Positions 41,742-53,725 of a stretch of 64,000 nt of DNA are shown here, one piece after another. The notes under the pieces are model-generated. The model ran no database searches, was not told where the DNA came from, and was given only the letters and a program-made list of their open reading frames with translations. Positions within the stretch are counted from its first letter, which is position 1. Each line of letters starts with the position of its first letter. The stretch spans positions 162,217,814 through 162,281,813 of the forward strand of contig JARDYH010000005.1 in the NCBI GenBank assembly GCA_029215795.1, written 5' to 3'. This DNA comes from Anniella stebbinsi. Its lineage: Eukaryota > Chordata > Lepidosauria > Squamata > Anniellidae. Both the position numbers and the translations under genes were made by a program.

Positions 41742-41819
41742 AGGCAGGAGAAGAAAAGAAGTTTGGATCAGTGCAATGAGAGGCAGGAGAAGAAAAGAAG
41801 GTTGGATCAGTGCAATGAG
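41742..41819. repeat. 39-bp tandem duplication, duplicate copy
   Basis: Counterpart of 1074-1151, same two units. Confidence 0.85.
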
Positions 41820-42695
41820 ATGATGGCTATGGGTGGGTGTGGGGAGAGCAGAGGTGGCCTGTCCCGGTGTATGCAGCCCCATTACTTCTGCATTAGATGT
41901 ACAACCTCTTCTTCCTAATGGGCTCCTCATATTTAACAGCTATAGGACAGGCAGGTACATACTCTCTATGCTGGAGTTCAACATGGTTTCTGCATCGGGG
42001 CCCTTCAGAAAATTCCCCTGAAAAGCTCTGAATGCAACAAATCAGCCCCGGAGGTATCTGTCACCTTTTATTATGCTCATCGGAGAGCCAGTCTACAGTC
42101 TCTGATAAACCTGGCTTTGGTACCAGCCATGTGAGGAAAGGCTGAGTAAGACAGCATGTTTCCCCATTGATATAGAAGGACTTGGCAGGAGCATCTTCTA
42201 CTAACATCCCAGTCCCATTTGACTTTGGGTGATCCATCATTAATAGTCAATGGGGTGATGTTATAAAGTGGAAAAAAAGATCTTACTGCAAATGGGGAAG
42301 AGAGTCTGATCTAATTTCATGAGTACATCGTGTACAGACAAATTCAGATTGCTTACTGTAGTTGCTGGAATGATTACAAATATGTCTTGAACAAGTGGAA
42401 CCTGCCCCAAACGAGGCAAAGTGGAATTCTCCGGTTCAGTGTTCCAGACAGGCAGCCATGCCGTCTTTCCGAAGACTCCATTGCATTTCTCCCCTTTCCT
42501 GCCTTTTTTGCCACCAACTGTCAATTCGAATTCCATGACCACCGAGCACACACAATTCTCAGTGAGCTGTCTTGGTTTCTCTCCTACCACTTACATTTTT
42601 TTTCTTCCTTAAGATTTCCCCCCTACTTCTGCAAATCTTGGGGTTCAACTGAGCATGCCGATATCTGCCTCTGAGTTCACAGTAGGCCCATTGCA

Positions 42696-42778
42696 GGTGG
42701 AAGGCGGAAGTAACGAGACGAGACAACTGAATACTGTATCAAATTTGGGCCACATTTATTGAAGATCTGCAAAGGGAA
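42696..42778 (-). repeat. Fossil Ngaro-like B-repeat end (copy 2)
   Basis: Counterpart of 2028-2110 with the same shared words. Confidence 0.6.
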
Positions 42779-44001
42779 TCTGGGTGGGCCCTAAACCATA
42801 ATGTGGTGGCTTTTGCTCAAGCCATGAGCCCATAACTCTTGAGTGTCAGTCTTGGGAATCCCACTTCCCTGTCATTGTGCTTGTCAGTGGGGACCAATGA
42901 CTTGTACTTGGAACCTGATTCCCACAATGCTCACTTCGTGTGTCAAAGTTATTATGCTATTGAGGCACCTTAACGAAGGCTGGTGGCTCCAATTTTGTTG
43001 GGGCTGAAAATTCATTCTGAAGGAGCTATTCAACTGCTGAGCCCTATCAACAAATTAAGGCCAGAACCTTCAACAGCTGCTTTAATATTCTGGCTGGCTG
43101 TGACTGAAATCCTGAGTGGATTCTGAGCTGCATCAAAATCAGAGCCACCAGCCTCCACTTCTGCAATATTCATTATTATCATTTGGCCACCAGGGACACT
43201 TGCACTGATTCTTCAATTCACTTTGAATGTGAAATGTAAAAGAATTCAGAAGTTTGAAAAGATGGTATCTCTTTGGGGACAGGTTCTTAGGAGACCCCAT
43301 AATTCACCTGTGGGCCCAGCTCAGGGGATTGCATCCTCATCTTTAACCAAAGTGCAATAAGCTTTTAGGAAGCTGTCTCAAGGTGCACTAAGCAATTTGG
43401 AAATGTGGGATTGCTCTTGGGATTGTTCACCCTTTCGCAGAAATCTGTATATGCATGGGAGGTTCAACATTATACAATTAACGTGATATTTCCAGAAACT
43501 GCATTGAGCAAATCTAAGCACATTGCAACATGTGATCCTGGCATCATGATCTCACAGCAAAAACTCCTCAGGCGTTTCGTTTCCCTGAACTATTCAAAGG
43601 GCTTTGAATGGAAATAAATGCCACCCTCCTTCAACTCAAATGTGGAAATGATGACATGACACATATGTATGGGACAAATGAGCTACAGATTTATGAACGT
43701 GTGAGGATTTTCAATGTGCAAACATCCTATATGAGCCACAGGTATGCATACCACCTGAAATCTATTCTTAGATGAAGGGGGAGTAGTTAAAGTCCTAAAA
43801 TTGATAATTCACCTGAACGAGCATTCCGCCAAAACTCCCCTCTCCACTGACATGGAACCTTCCAAGTCCACGCCAATTGGGGAGGGCATACTTACATCTG
43901 CTCCAGGGGTAGGAGATGGTAAATAGCTATTTTCAGGCTATTCTTACTTTACTTTCTATGAGATGCTGAGGGTTATTTCTTTTAAAAGAAAAATGAAGTT
44001 T

Positions 44002-45971
44002 ATAATAATAATAATAATAATATTTATTTGTAGCCCGCCTCTCCCTCCGGATCGAGGCGGGGAACAACAACAATATAAAACATAAAAATCACAACAGTTT
44101 AAAAAAAAAAATTAAAAACAAGAGAAAAATACAACATTAAAAACATCTTAAAATTCATCTGGATAGACCTGTCGGAAGAGGACAGTCTTCATGACTCTCT
44201 TAAATTCATGAAGACTGTCAATTTGTCTAACCTCCTCCGACAGACCATTCCATAGTCTGGGAGCGATGGAAGAGAAGGTCCTCTGGGTAACACCCACCAG
44301 CGTAGTTCTGACTGGCTTGAGTAAGTTCTTCCCAGAGGACCTAAGTGTGCGGGGCGGATTGTACGGGAGAAGGCGATCCCGTAGGTACCCTGGACCCAAA
44401 CCATGTAGGGCTTTAAAGGTAATAACCAACACTTTATACTTCGCCTGGAAACTGATCAGCAGCCAGTGAAGCGATTTTAAAACTGGTGTAATGTGATCAC
44501 CCCTAGGTGTACCGGTGACCAACCTGGCTGCCATATTTTGAACTAGTTGAAGTTTCCGGACTAGGCACAAAGGTAGCCCTATGTACAGCGTATTGCAGAA
44601 GTCGAGCCTCGAAGTTACCAGTGCGTGCACTACCGTCTTTAGGTCTTCCAACTCTAGGAAGGGGCGCAGCTGGCGTATCAGCCGAAGCTGATAGTAGGCA
44701 CTCCTGGCCGTCGCATCAATCTGAGCTGTCATCTGGAGCGACGGATCCAGGAGTACCCCCAAGCTGCGAACACAATCTTGCAGGGGGGGTGTAACCCCAT
44801 CCAGAACTGGTTGACACACCTCCAGACCCAGGTTGGGGCCTTTGACAGCAAGCACCTCCGTCTTGTCTGGATTCAGATTCAGTTTGTTTTTCCTCATCCA
44901 GCCCATTACCGCCTCCAAGCATTCATTCAGAGGAGACACACTATCCTTAGCTGACGATGTTGTCGAAGGCATAGAGAAATATATTTGGGTGTCATCAGCG
45001 TATTGATAGCACCCTGCCCCATGCCTCCGGATGATCTCTCCCAGCGGTTTCATGTAAATGTTAAACAGCATTGGGGAAAGGATGGCACCTTGTGGTACAC
45101 CACATAGCAGCTCCTTTTTTGAAGAGCAGCTATCCCCAAGCATCACCATCTGGAGCCTGCCCGAGAGATAGGATCGGAACCACTGAAGCACAGTGCCCCC
45201 GATTCCCAATTCCCCCAGGCGCTCCAGAAGGATACCATGGTCGATGGTATCGAAAGCCGCTGAGAGGTCCAAGAGTACCAGCAGGGACACACTCCCCCTG
45301 TCGATACTAAGGTGTAGATCATCTACTAAGGCGACCAAAGCGGTCTCAACTCCGTATCCTGCTCTGAAGCCGGTTTGAAATGGGTCTAGAAAATCAGTGT
45401 CATCCAAGACTGCCTGGAGTTGAAAAGCAACTGCTCTCTCGATCACCTTGCCCAAAAATGGAAGATTTGATACTGGCCTGTAGTTATTAAGGTCCAGGGG
45501 ATCCAGGGAGGGCTTTTTTAGAAGCGGCCTTACCACCGCCTCTTTTAAACATGATGGAAAGCTCCCCTCCCTGAGAGATGCATTAATGATATGCTGTAGA
45601 TGTGATCTAACTGCATCTCCTCCCTGGACGACCAGCCAGGAAGGACAGGGATCGAGAGTGCAAGTCGTCTTCCTCACACATCCAAGTACCTTGTCCACAT
45701 CCTCGGTACTCACTAACTGAAACTGATCAAGTGTAATCCTACTCGCGGAGTCACTGGACACTCCACTGTCAACCTCTGCTATAACAATGGCATCTAAGTC
45801 GGCTCTTATCCGAGAGATTTTATCTGAGAAATGATCGTTAAAGGCATCACAGCGAACTGCCGAAGGCTCTAAAATCGGATTCAGGGGAGAAGGAGCCTGA
45901 GTTAGACCCCTCACCACCCTGAACAGTTCTGCTGGATGTGAATTCGCAGACGCAATGCGTGCAGAGAAGAA
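44002..45971 (-). mobile_element. L2-like non-LTR retrotransposon, 5'-truncated
   Basis: The insert is private to duplication copy 2; copy 1 reads AAGTTTATGATGGCC straight through at about 35497-35511. In element sense it ends with a 3' UTR and a (TAA/TTA)n tail, at 44002-44030 on the plus strand. The 5' end is cut between endonuclease and RT, so only RT and the C-terminal domain remain. No clear long target duplication is visible. The protein places it in the L2/CR1-like group of the Jockey superfamily; the exact clade needs a tree. Confidence 0.85.
44148..45971 (-). pseudogene. LINE ORF2 fragment: reverse transcriptase, open
   Basis: About 600 codons without a stop. In order: a linker (SANSHPAELFRVVRGL), RT fingers (LNNYRPVSNLPFLGKVIERA), motif A LLDLSAAFDTIDH, motif B GVPQGAILSPMLFNIY, the catalytic YADD box (about 44990-45007), a thumb region WMRKNKLNLNPDKTEVL, and the C-terminal RLDFCNTLYIGLP...LVQNMAARL segment typical of L2-like elements. 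The apurinic endonuclease is absent. The open frame continues by chance into host DNA up to 46124, so a Met there is not a real start. Confidence 0.87.
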
Positions 45972-46372
45972 ATGATGGCCATCTGTCTCTTCCCTTACTC
46001 CAGATTGCTTTTTTCTGGGTGATACCCATGGGAAATGGGTGACAATTCTCAAGAGAGGTTTTGGACTTGGCGCTTTCCTTCTTTCCCTTCTTATTCCTAT
46101 TGAGATCAACCAAAGGAACATCAAGTTCTGCCTGTTTTCTGGTTCCCATAGAGGTCAGATTTTTCTGAGAAGCCCACAACCAGGACATGGGTTCCATAGC
46201 ATTCTCATGCTCATGTTTATTAGCTACTGGTATTACGGCCTCTGCTGCTGGAGGTACTTTATAGGACAAAGAGGGAAGGAAGCACCAACAAGCTGGAGAC
46301 AAAAGGAGAGCAAAGCTCTGGTGCTATGTAAAAATATATTTTTCTTTATTTCTTATGTCTTATCTTCTGTAT

Positions 46373-46410
46373 GCTCGACGCGTTTCGGTTGTGAAACCTT
46401 CGTGAGGAGC
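46373..46410 (-). ncRNA. Hammerhead-like motif, core damaged (copy 2)
   Basis: Identical to 37486-37523, including the G5-position change; both copies inherited it. Confidence 0.55.
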
Positions 46411-46446
46411 TACACAAAAACTGGAGCACTTCTTTGCAAATTGTTG

Positions 46447-47569
46447 TTATTATTCTAACAGAAAACTGTTTAAAGTTTTTGCTCATATATCATCCCGATA
46501 GGCTCATTCGTCTCGAGATTCTTTATAACCATCATAACTTATAGTCCTTGATAGCCTTATGCTCCTTGCTGCCTGGGGGATGCTGGGAGGTGGACTTTTT
46601 CCTGCATAAAAATGCATAAGATTATACTCTAAGGGACACACTTCAACGTCCATACTTTGTAACAGCAAAGACTTTGTAGACTCCTGCAAATAAGGCTCTC
46701 TGCAGCCACGCTTAGTCTTGCCCTGTTAGCCTGACCTTGGGTTGGGGAGATTGCTATGAGAAATTCAACAGGTTGGTCCCAACCTGACATGGGCTTTCCA
46801 GAAAGTGAAGAGAACCAGCTGACCAGAGACTGTGAAGAGATGTCCACAAAGCTTCATGCCATATTTACACAATACTTGGGGGGTGGGGGAGTGTAATGAA
46901 GGAAAACAAAATCCAAAAGATGTGACCATTGCAATGTGCCACCCTTCCATTTTGATTGTCACTTTCCTATCCGCTGAAATAGCAGAAAGATTTTCATGAA
47001 ACATGGTGGTTTTGAAATCACACTATCCCCATCCCCCTGTTGGGTAGAAGCACAGCTGATCCACTAGGCAGTGATAGATAGTTGGATTTTATGCATTTAT
47101 TGACTAATTTGATTATTTTACCTATTTGGTATATACCACTTCCATATATTCAAATATTTTGGAGAGATATTTTGTCTAAGCACTTTTTAAACAATAAGAA
47201 TAACAATAACAGCAACAACAAGAACAACAATACTCCAAGTACACATTTCTAAATCTGTTTTGTCCTAACATACATGTTTTAAAAATCTATTTGGTGATTT
47301 TTTGGGAGCTGACAAATGCATTGTGAAATTTGGAGAAATGTAAAATTTGATTGATTATTTCATTCCGATCTGCAGGAGTGTGGATCAGATCAGTTCACAT
47401 TAGAATTAACAGCAATCAGATTTGTCAAATATAAGTAATGAGGTGGTACCAATTCTCATCATTATCTGTGTGAACACAACTGTGTGTCTCCATAGTCCAA
47501 GCTCAAAACAGATTTGAGAACTGTAAATCTGGATGTAATTGGTTGTCCAGGACTATATTCTGTTACATG
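46447..47569. other. No feature recognised
   Basis: AT-rich sequence with short frames only. A loose AACAAY-type simple stretch occurs at 47191-47231. The TSD of the solo LTR ends it. Confidence 0.5.
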
Positions 47570-48087
47570 TGTAAGGGAGATCAGATAGACTGTGCTGAGA
47601 GACTAGTGGGTTTTGTAGTAACATAGTGCACAGAACAAGCATGAGTTTTAGTAAGGGTTTTTAGCATGGGAACAGGGGAGTTAAAATGACAAAAGACCTT
47701 GGCTCGGCCACCTGGTGAGAGATTGATAGCCCAAGGGCAAAAACCAGGCCAGGAAGAACTGGGCTTATCTCAGCCATAAATTCCAAGGCTGAGAGGGGGA
47801 GGTGTGAAAAGCAAAGGAAAACTGGCGCCGAGAAGGGAGGAGGGATTCCAAGAGGAGGAATAAAGCCAGAGGCTTGGAAAATCTCTCGGTGTCTTTGTCT
47901 GACCCGAAGTGACAAAGGAGCCAGGTCCGGCTGGGTAACATATTTTATTGTCTGCTGGGTCAGACTACTTCACCTACTCTTAATCTAATAAAGTCTTATA
48001 TCTCAAGTAAATTGAGTCTTGGTGTTGATTCTCTGGATTCTGCACATCTCTGCCAGGAGACGGTGCCAAGGCCCGCACTCCTTTACA
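47570..48087 (+). mobile_element. Solo LTR with 5-bp target duplication
   Basis: The 518-bp segment starts TGTAAGGGAG and ends CTCCTTTACA, near-perfect inverted ends with TG...CA. It is flanked by ACATG at 47565-47569 and 48088-48092. AATAAAG at 47987-47993 is a polyadenylation signal at the expected distance from the 3' end. There is no internal region on either side, so it is a solo LTR left by LTR-LTR recombination. Orientation follows the AATAAA. It is unrelated in sequence to the tandem ERV LTRs. Confidence 0.82.
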
Positions 48088-48501
48088 ACATGGGGATCAG
48101 TTATTAATGTAGCTCATTGGGTAGGACACAGATAATAGATGAAGGGCCCTCACATTGGGAGTGGATAAGGAAGCATGGAATAAAGACACAGACACAAGAG
48201 ATTGGGATGAGCTAGAGCTAGATCTGCATGTGGGGGGAAGAGGGATTGAACTTGGGCCCACTGCATGCACCAGCCGCCCCTTCGCACTCCCAGTTAGTCT
48301 GTGGCCTAGGAATGAGGCATCTTCAATTGAGCAGGCCAGCTGTGTTGTTGTGGGCCAGAAGCCAGCAGGCCCTCCGCCCCACTGGATTGGGAAGCACCAG
48401 CCACCCTTTGCTTCCCCCCTGTTAGGCCACAAACTGTTCCAATAACTGGTGATTCTACAGCCCTTTGCCCCTTGTGGTTCTTCAAAAGTCTGGGTGGATC
48501 A
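48088..48501. other. No feature recognised
   Basis: Mixed-composition sequence after the solo LTR. Overlapping frames of 60-110 codons occur on both strands but none resembles a known protein. Confidence 0.45.
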
Positions 48502-48660
48502 GTGACCATATACAAAAGAAGGCAGGGCCCCTGCAACTTTCACTGTTGTGATAAAGAGGGAATTTTACCAGGAACTAATTGCCTACAAATGATACTGACT
48601 GAAATTTCCTTTTCTCTACAAGTGTTAAAGTTACAGGAGCCCTGACCTCCTTTTCATATG
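48502..48660 (-). repeat. ~150-bp dispersed repeat, copy b
   Basis: Starts GTGACCATATACAAAAGAAGG, runs through ACTGTTGTGATAAAGAGGGAATTT and ends CAGGAGCCCTGACC. Reverse orientation to copies a and c. Confidence 0.75.
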
Positions 48661-48692
48661 GTCAGCCTAGACTCTATATTAGGCTGACCAGA

Positions 48693-48841
48693 TAAAATCC
48701 AGGTCAGGGCTCATGTAACGTTAACAGTTGTAGAGAAAAGGGAATTTCAGCCAGTGTCATTTGTATGCAATTAGTTCCTGGTGATATTCCCTCTTCATCA
48801 CAACAGTGAAAGGTGCAGGAACTATACTAGTGTGACCATAT
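48693..48841 (+). repeat. ~150-bp dispersed repeat, copy c
   Basis: Begins CAGGTCAGGGCTCATGTAAC and ends GTGACCATA; the inverse of copies b and d. Confidence 0.75.
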
Positions 48842-48990
48842 ACAAAAGAAGGCAGGGCCCCTGCAACTTTCACTGTTGTGATGAAGAGGAAATTTCATCA
48901 GGAACTAATTGCATACAAATGACATTGGCTGAAATTCCCTTTTCTCTATAACTGTTAAAATTACATGAGCCCTGACCTGGATTTTATCCT
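48831..48990 (-). repeat. ~150-bp dispersed repeat, copy d
   Basis: Shares a long near-identical block with copy b, including GCAGGGCCCCTGCAACTTTC. Copies b-c-d form a reverse-forward-reverse cluster that could fold into hairpins. Confidence 0.75.
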
Positions 48991-49322
48991 ACTCTATATG
49001 GACTTTGGTTTACTAAGGCCTGTGCCATGAAAAGTACTGTGAGGCTTTTCATGGACTTGAACTCTCATTTGCCGCAGTTGTGTACTTTTGGTTTTTTTGT
49101 TAGCTCAGCATAGCGGCAGGCTGGGGTTGATTTTGATTGTTGTACTTTTCTTCTGCAGACTTAGGTGGTTGGGAGTTCCTGGTGCAAAAGTCCAAGCATG
49201 GGAGATCTTGTGCCTGAGATTTTTACCCATCCCGTGATCTTGTGTTGGCTTTGGCCATGTTCCCTCAGTTACCAAGATGTGGTCACGTTTGGACTAGCTC
49301 CCTAGGGATGGTTTGTTAAGCC
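48991..49322. other. No feature recognised
   Basis: Unassigned sequence between the repeat cluster and the L1 poly(A) end. Confidence 0.4.
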
Positions 49323-49401
49323 TTTATTTTTTTTATTTTTTTTAGTTTCAAATATTATTTATTTAGTTATTTATAGACACAACATCAAGTATTACAATTT
49401 C

Positions 49402-49437
<36 letters not shown>

Positions 49438-50053
49438 ACATACACATGGAATTTCGTGACAGTCCCAAACAAAACAGAATTATACATTTCAATTTATTAT
49501 TTTCTATTTAGAAAGTGGAAAATAATTATCCGGTATTTACAATCTACTATCTACTCCAGATATCTATATATTGTAAGGGAGGCTTTCTCCCCCCTTCCTC
49601 TTTATTTGTGAAATTAATAAATTTGCCCCAGATTTCTGTAAAATTCTTAGTTGTCCTCACACTTTCTTCATTTTCTCAGTCACTTTTTCCAAAAAAGCAA
49701 TTTGCCAAACCCTCTGGTACCAGTTTTTTACATGAAGCCCCTTGCCATCTTTCCAATGTTTGGCGACAAGCCATCTAGCCACTAATAATAGATGGCTGAT
49801 TAAACCCTTATCAGAGTTTGCTATCCAATCTTTTGTTTAAGTTTAATAATGCTAGGTGAGGAGTTGGATGTACCCATTGTCCAGTTATTAAACTTATCTC
49901 CTGGAATACCTCATTCCAAAAAATATTTGCCTTTGGGCATGACCACCACATGTGATAATAGGTTCCAACCCCAGAACAACCCTTCCAACAATCTGGGGAA
50001 GTCCCTGGATTCATTAAAGATATTTTTCTTGGTGTGAGATACCACCTATGCAC
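49323..50053 (-). mobile_element. L1 LINE 3' end
   Basis: On the minus strand the right part encodes HRWYLTPRKISLM, then a C..C/H segment with HMWWSCPK and NEVFQEISLITGQ. This is the C-terminal region of LINE-1 ORF2. Frames further on keep L1-like residues with stops and shifts. A poly(A)-rich tail lies at 49323-49343 (T-rich on plus), and the 3' UTR includes an AT microsatellite. The 5' side is cut by the hAT terminus at 50054. It is a dead fragment. Confidence 0.78.
49405..49434. repeat. (TA)n microsatellite
   Basis: Thirty bases of TA in the L1 3' UTR. Confidence 0.9.
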
Positions 50054-50866
50054 GAGGGGTGTGCATCGGATCGGATCCGATCCACGATCCGAATCTGATC
50101 CACCCCAAAAATTGGAAAATCCGATCTGATCTGATCCGACACACCCTCCGATCCGATCCGATCCGGATCGGATCGGATCGGCGGATCGGATGTGTTTCAA
50201 TGGCGTTTTTCTATATACTTTGAAACTGAATGTGCTGTAACTTTTTTATTTTAAGAGCTAAAAAGCTGAAACTCACTCACATGGCAGAGGACACATGCCC
50301 CCTCATATGCTGAAAATTTCAGAAACTTTGGTGCAATACTTTAGTGGGAAACAAAGGTTAAACTTTATTATTTTAAACGTTCAGGAAGGGGACGGGGAGG
50401 CTGTGTTTGTGTGTGTGTTTGACAGCTTGATCCACCAATTGTGCTTTAGACTACATGACTGAATCACCCAATCCTGTTAAAACTTTCTTCAGCCTCCAAT
50501 CGCAATGCTGGAGGAGGGCACCCAGTAAATATTGTCTCAGTCCTTCCCTTCTGGCTCTTTGTGGGTTGATCGAGGAGGAGATTGGAGTGTTGGTTTGGAG
50601 CTGGTGGAGACTGTATTGAATTTGGAGGTGTTTGAGGAGTTTCTGATCTTTTTCTTCAGCTTTTGCTCTCTCTCTCTCATTTTCTCTCTTGCCTTTCCTT
50701 TCTCTATTGTAGATAGCACGTTTGTTTGTTAGTTTGTTTGTCAGTTAGTTCAATTTGTCTGTAAAATATCTGTAGTTCGTCTTTGGAGTGAGTGTGTTTG
50801 TTCTTCTTTATCTTTCTGAAAAAAAACCCCAAAAAATAACAAAAAAAATATTTCTATCCTCTGTTT

Positions 50867-50870
<4 letters not shown>

Positions 50871-50906
<36 letters not shown>
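50871..50906. repeat. (GT)18 microsatellite
   Basis: Perfect GT tract in the leader of the hAT transposase gene. Confidence 0.92.
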
Positions 50907-50912
<6 letters not shown>

Positions 50913-51018
50913 GCTTGTGAGTGAGTGAGTGAGTGTTGCTGGGCTGTGTAGCCTGCTGCTTCACAGCACAAAAAACTGCCAGCAAAGCACACACATATTA
51001 TAAAAATAATAATAATAA

Positions 51019-53488
51019 AATGAAGCGTGGGACTCAAAGGGGGACTGCTCCTAAGGCAGCACTAGGGAGAGGCCACTCTGGGCGTGGCGCTGCTGCTGCT
51101 GCTGGCACAAGCAGCAGGCAGGGTTTTTCCACACCCCCAGTTAAACTGAGGCGTCCTGTACTGGGGCAGCAGAAGCAGGCAGAGGCAACTGAAGGTAGTG
51201 CCTGCAGGGCACTCTTTCGGCTACCTGAGGCAGGTGCTGGGAGCAGCAGTGGCCGTGAAGAAGGAGCACTATCTCCAGCTCCTTCTTCGGTGGGGGAGCC
51301 TATGAACCCGCTGACTGAACTTTTCCCAGATCTTGTGGGAATCAGCGAGGTTCAGAGTGAGAAGGAGGACTCTGATGTGGGGCAAGAGGAAGAGCAGGCA
51401 GCACCAGAGACTTACTCTCCACAATCCGTCCTCTCTTCCACTCATTCCCTTGCTCCTGAGGTGACACCACAGAGCGAAGGCACCGGCAGGCCGTCTGTGT
51501 CACCCCAGAAGCGACAGACAAGCAAGGTGTGGGACCACTTTGAGGTGGCAGTGGATTCCTGTTTGCTGTCTGTCGCCACTGCAAGATGTCTGTGAGCAGG
51601 GGAAAAATGCCAGGCCACTTCACCACCACGAACCTCAGCCGCCACATGCAGAGGCACCACCAGTCTGTTTTGCTTGGGACTGAGGCAGGCACCTCGCAGC
51701 AGACTGGTGCTAGTAGCAAGGGCAAGCAGAAGGCTCCTGCAACTTCTGCCAGCTCTCAAACTCCCATCCCCAAGAGGCTTCGCCAGACCACCATGGAAGA
51801 GATGGGGTGGGGGAAGTATGGAGCCACAAGGTGGCGTTTTCCAGCGCCCAACCAGATCACCAATTGCATCAGTGAGATGGTGGCATTGGATGACCAGCCA
51901 TTCAGCCTCGTCGAGAACGCAGGCTTCAAGAGGCTGATGGCTCTTGTGGTTCCATACTACAAGCCGCCGTGTCACACCATCCTGAGCAGGCGTGTGGTGC
52001 CCTCCCTGTACCAGGCATGCAGGGAGGGCACCACACGCCTGTGCCAGGCAGAGGCACAGAAGGTGCACTTTACTTCGGACATCTGGTCCAGCGAAGGAGG
52101 AGTGCATGCTTACCCGTCCCTGACGGCTCATTGGTGGGGAGCCTCAGGGCAGGAAGCACCCAGGACTTCTGGGACTGGGAAGGAGGGCTGCCGCTGGGCC
52201 CTCCTTCATACCGCAGTCATGGACCAGTCCCACACGGCGGAGGAGATTACGGAGGCCGTGAACCGCATGGTGGCTGGGTGGGCACCAGCACACCCACGGT
52301 TACATGGTCACGGATGGGGGAGCCAACATGGTGAAGGCGGTGCGCGATGGCGGATTTGAAGGCATCCGCTACATCGCGCACATCTTCAACCTTGTAGTGA
52401 AGGATAGCCTTGGAGGCAGCAAGGCCCCTCTCCCCCCCCAAATCCGTAATCTCCTAGAGAGTTGCAGGAAGGTAGCTGGGCATTTCCACCACAGCGTGAA
52501 GGGCAGTCGGTTGCTGCGGGAGAAGCAGCAGGAGCTGGGACTTCCGCAGCACCATCTAGTGCAGGACGTGGCAACATGTTAGAACTCCACCTACCACATG
52601 CTCGAGCATATGGTGGAGCAACAGCATGTTGTCCACAAGATGTTCAGGGTCGGGGACATTGGCATCCAGACCCCACTGTCCAGGCAGCAGTGGGAGGCCA
52701 TGTCCCAGCTACTGGTGGTCCTCAAGCCTTTCCTCCTCAACCAGGTGATCCCCATGGCCAGGCATCTCCAGACACAGATGGGAGAGTTTCTGGAGGCCGG
52801 GGATCCCGTCACTGGCAGGCGCTTCCTGCTAGAGGTTCGGGAAGTGGTAACAAGGCTGAGGGAAAGCCTAGCCTGCCGGGTCCAGCCTCTCCACAACGAG
52901 AGGCAGTACATGTTGGCCACTGTGTGCGACCCGCGCATCAAGGATGGGCTGTGTGGGCAGAATTCCTGGGTGGGTTGGGTGAAAATGCTGGTAGCAGAAG
53001 TTCGGGCGGCCCTGGAAACCAGGATTTGGCAGGCAGAGGCGGAGCCCACCCAAGCGCAGGCGATGAGTCTGCTGAGTACCACCAGCAGCGGCAGCAGCAG
53101 CACTCCCAGCAGGGGCACAGTTCAGGGGGTTTGGGCAAAGGCCTTGCAGGTAGCAGTTGGGCAGAGAGGCACCCAACCCAGCCGCCGGGATGACACTGCA
53201 GCAGCAGTGCAGCGTTACCTGGCGGAGCGGATGGAGGACGGCTCCATCGAACACCTGGCCTACTGGTCATCCCAGCACCAGATGTGGCCTGATTTGGCGC
53301 AGGTGGCCATGGATAGAATAAGCTGCCTATCATCCAGCGTTCCAAGCAAGTGAGTGTTTTCCATGGCAGGCGACGTAGTCACACACCACCACTCTCGCTT
53401 GGACGCTGAGATGGTGGAGCAGCTGGTCTTCCTGAAGGTCAATCTGCCCCTGCTGGGATACCCCACCCTCATGCCCTCGGGGGAGTGA
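51019..53488 (+). pseudogene. hAT transposase with BED finger, broken
   Basis: The likely start is the ATG at 51019 (MKRGTQRG). An N-terminal low-complexity region leads to SKVWDHFEVAVD, the start of a BED finger. A frameshift near 51552-51575 moves CRHC and FTTTNLSRHMQRHH (the finger's Cys and His pairs) to another frame. That frame then gives FSLVENAGFKRLM and FTSDIWSS, a hAT catalytic-core segment. A further shift before 52304 precedes VTDGGANMVKAV. A stop at 52580 splits off MLEHMVEQQ onwards. A stop at 53351-53353 interrupts the C-terminal hAT dimerisation domain (SSVPSK, then VFSMAGDVV). Relative to the copy at 58440-59085 about 15 codons are deleted near 52740. The enzyme is dead. Confidence 0.87.
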
Positions 53489-53634
53489 CTGGCAGGCACC
53501 CCCCATCCATCCCACACCTATTGGCAGGCTTTTTAACTGAAGTGAACTCTGGCAGGCCCTTGATTTATTAATTATTAGTTTTTGTTAATTTTATTTTCTA
53601 TTATTTACTGGCTGTGCTTACAGCTCAGTAACTC

Positions 53635-53725
53635 AACTCTGAACGAAGGATCCCAAAGGGATCTAGTTTTTTCTCCTATATTGTTTCTGGACTCTGAACG
53701 AAGGATCCCGAAGGGATCTAGTTTC
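53635..53725 (+). repeat. ~59-bp tandem pair
   Basis: CTCTGAACGAAGGATCCC.AAGGGATCTAGTTT occurs at about 53637 and 53693. GGATCC(C/A)AAAGGGATC is itself partly palindromic. Confidence 0.8.

Larger units (their letters stand above)
40669..46446. repeat. Segmental duplication, copy 2
   Basis: Left arm 40669-43750 matches 1-3082; right arm 43751-46446 matches 35250-37558. The ERV is absent: GGTATGCATACCACCTG is uninterrupted around 43741-43757. The hAT MITE is absent too (single CTTTATAG). A LINE at about 44002-45971 is private to this copy. The 39-bp tandem pair (41742-41819) and fossil Ngaro end (42696-42778) are shared. No gene is recognised. Confidence 0.92.

Noticed and set aside
51442..52131. 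229-codon minus-strand ORF opposite the hAT transposase
   Set aside because: The sense strand here encodes recognisable BED/hAT motifs, so the antisense frame is a shadow.
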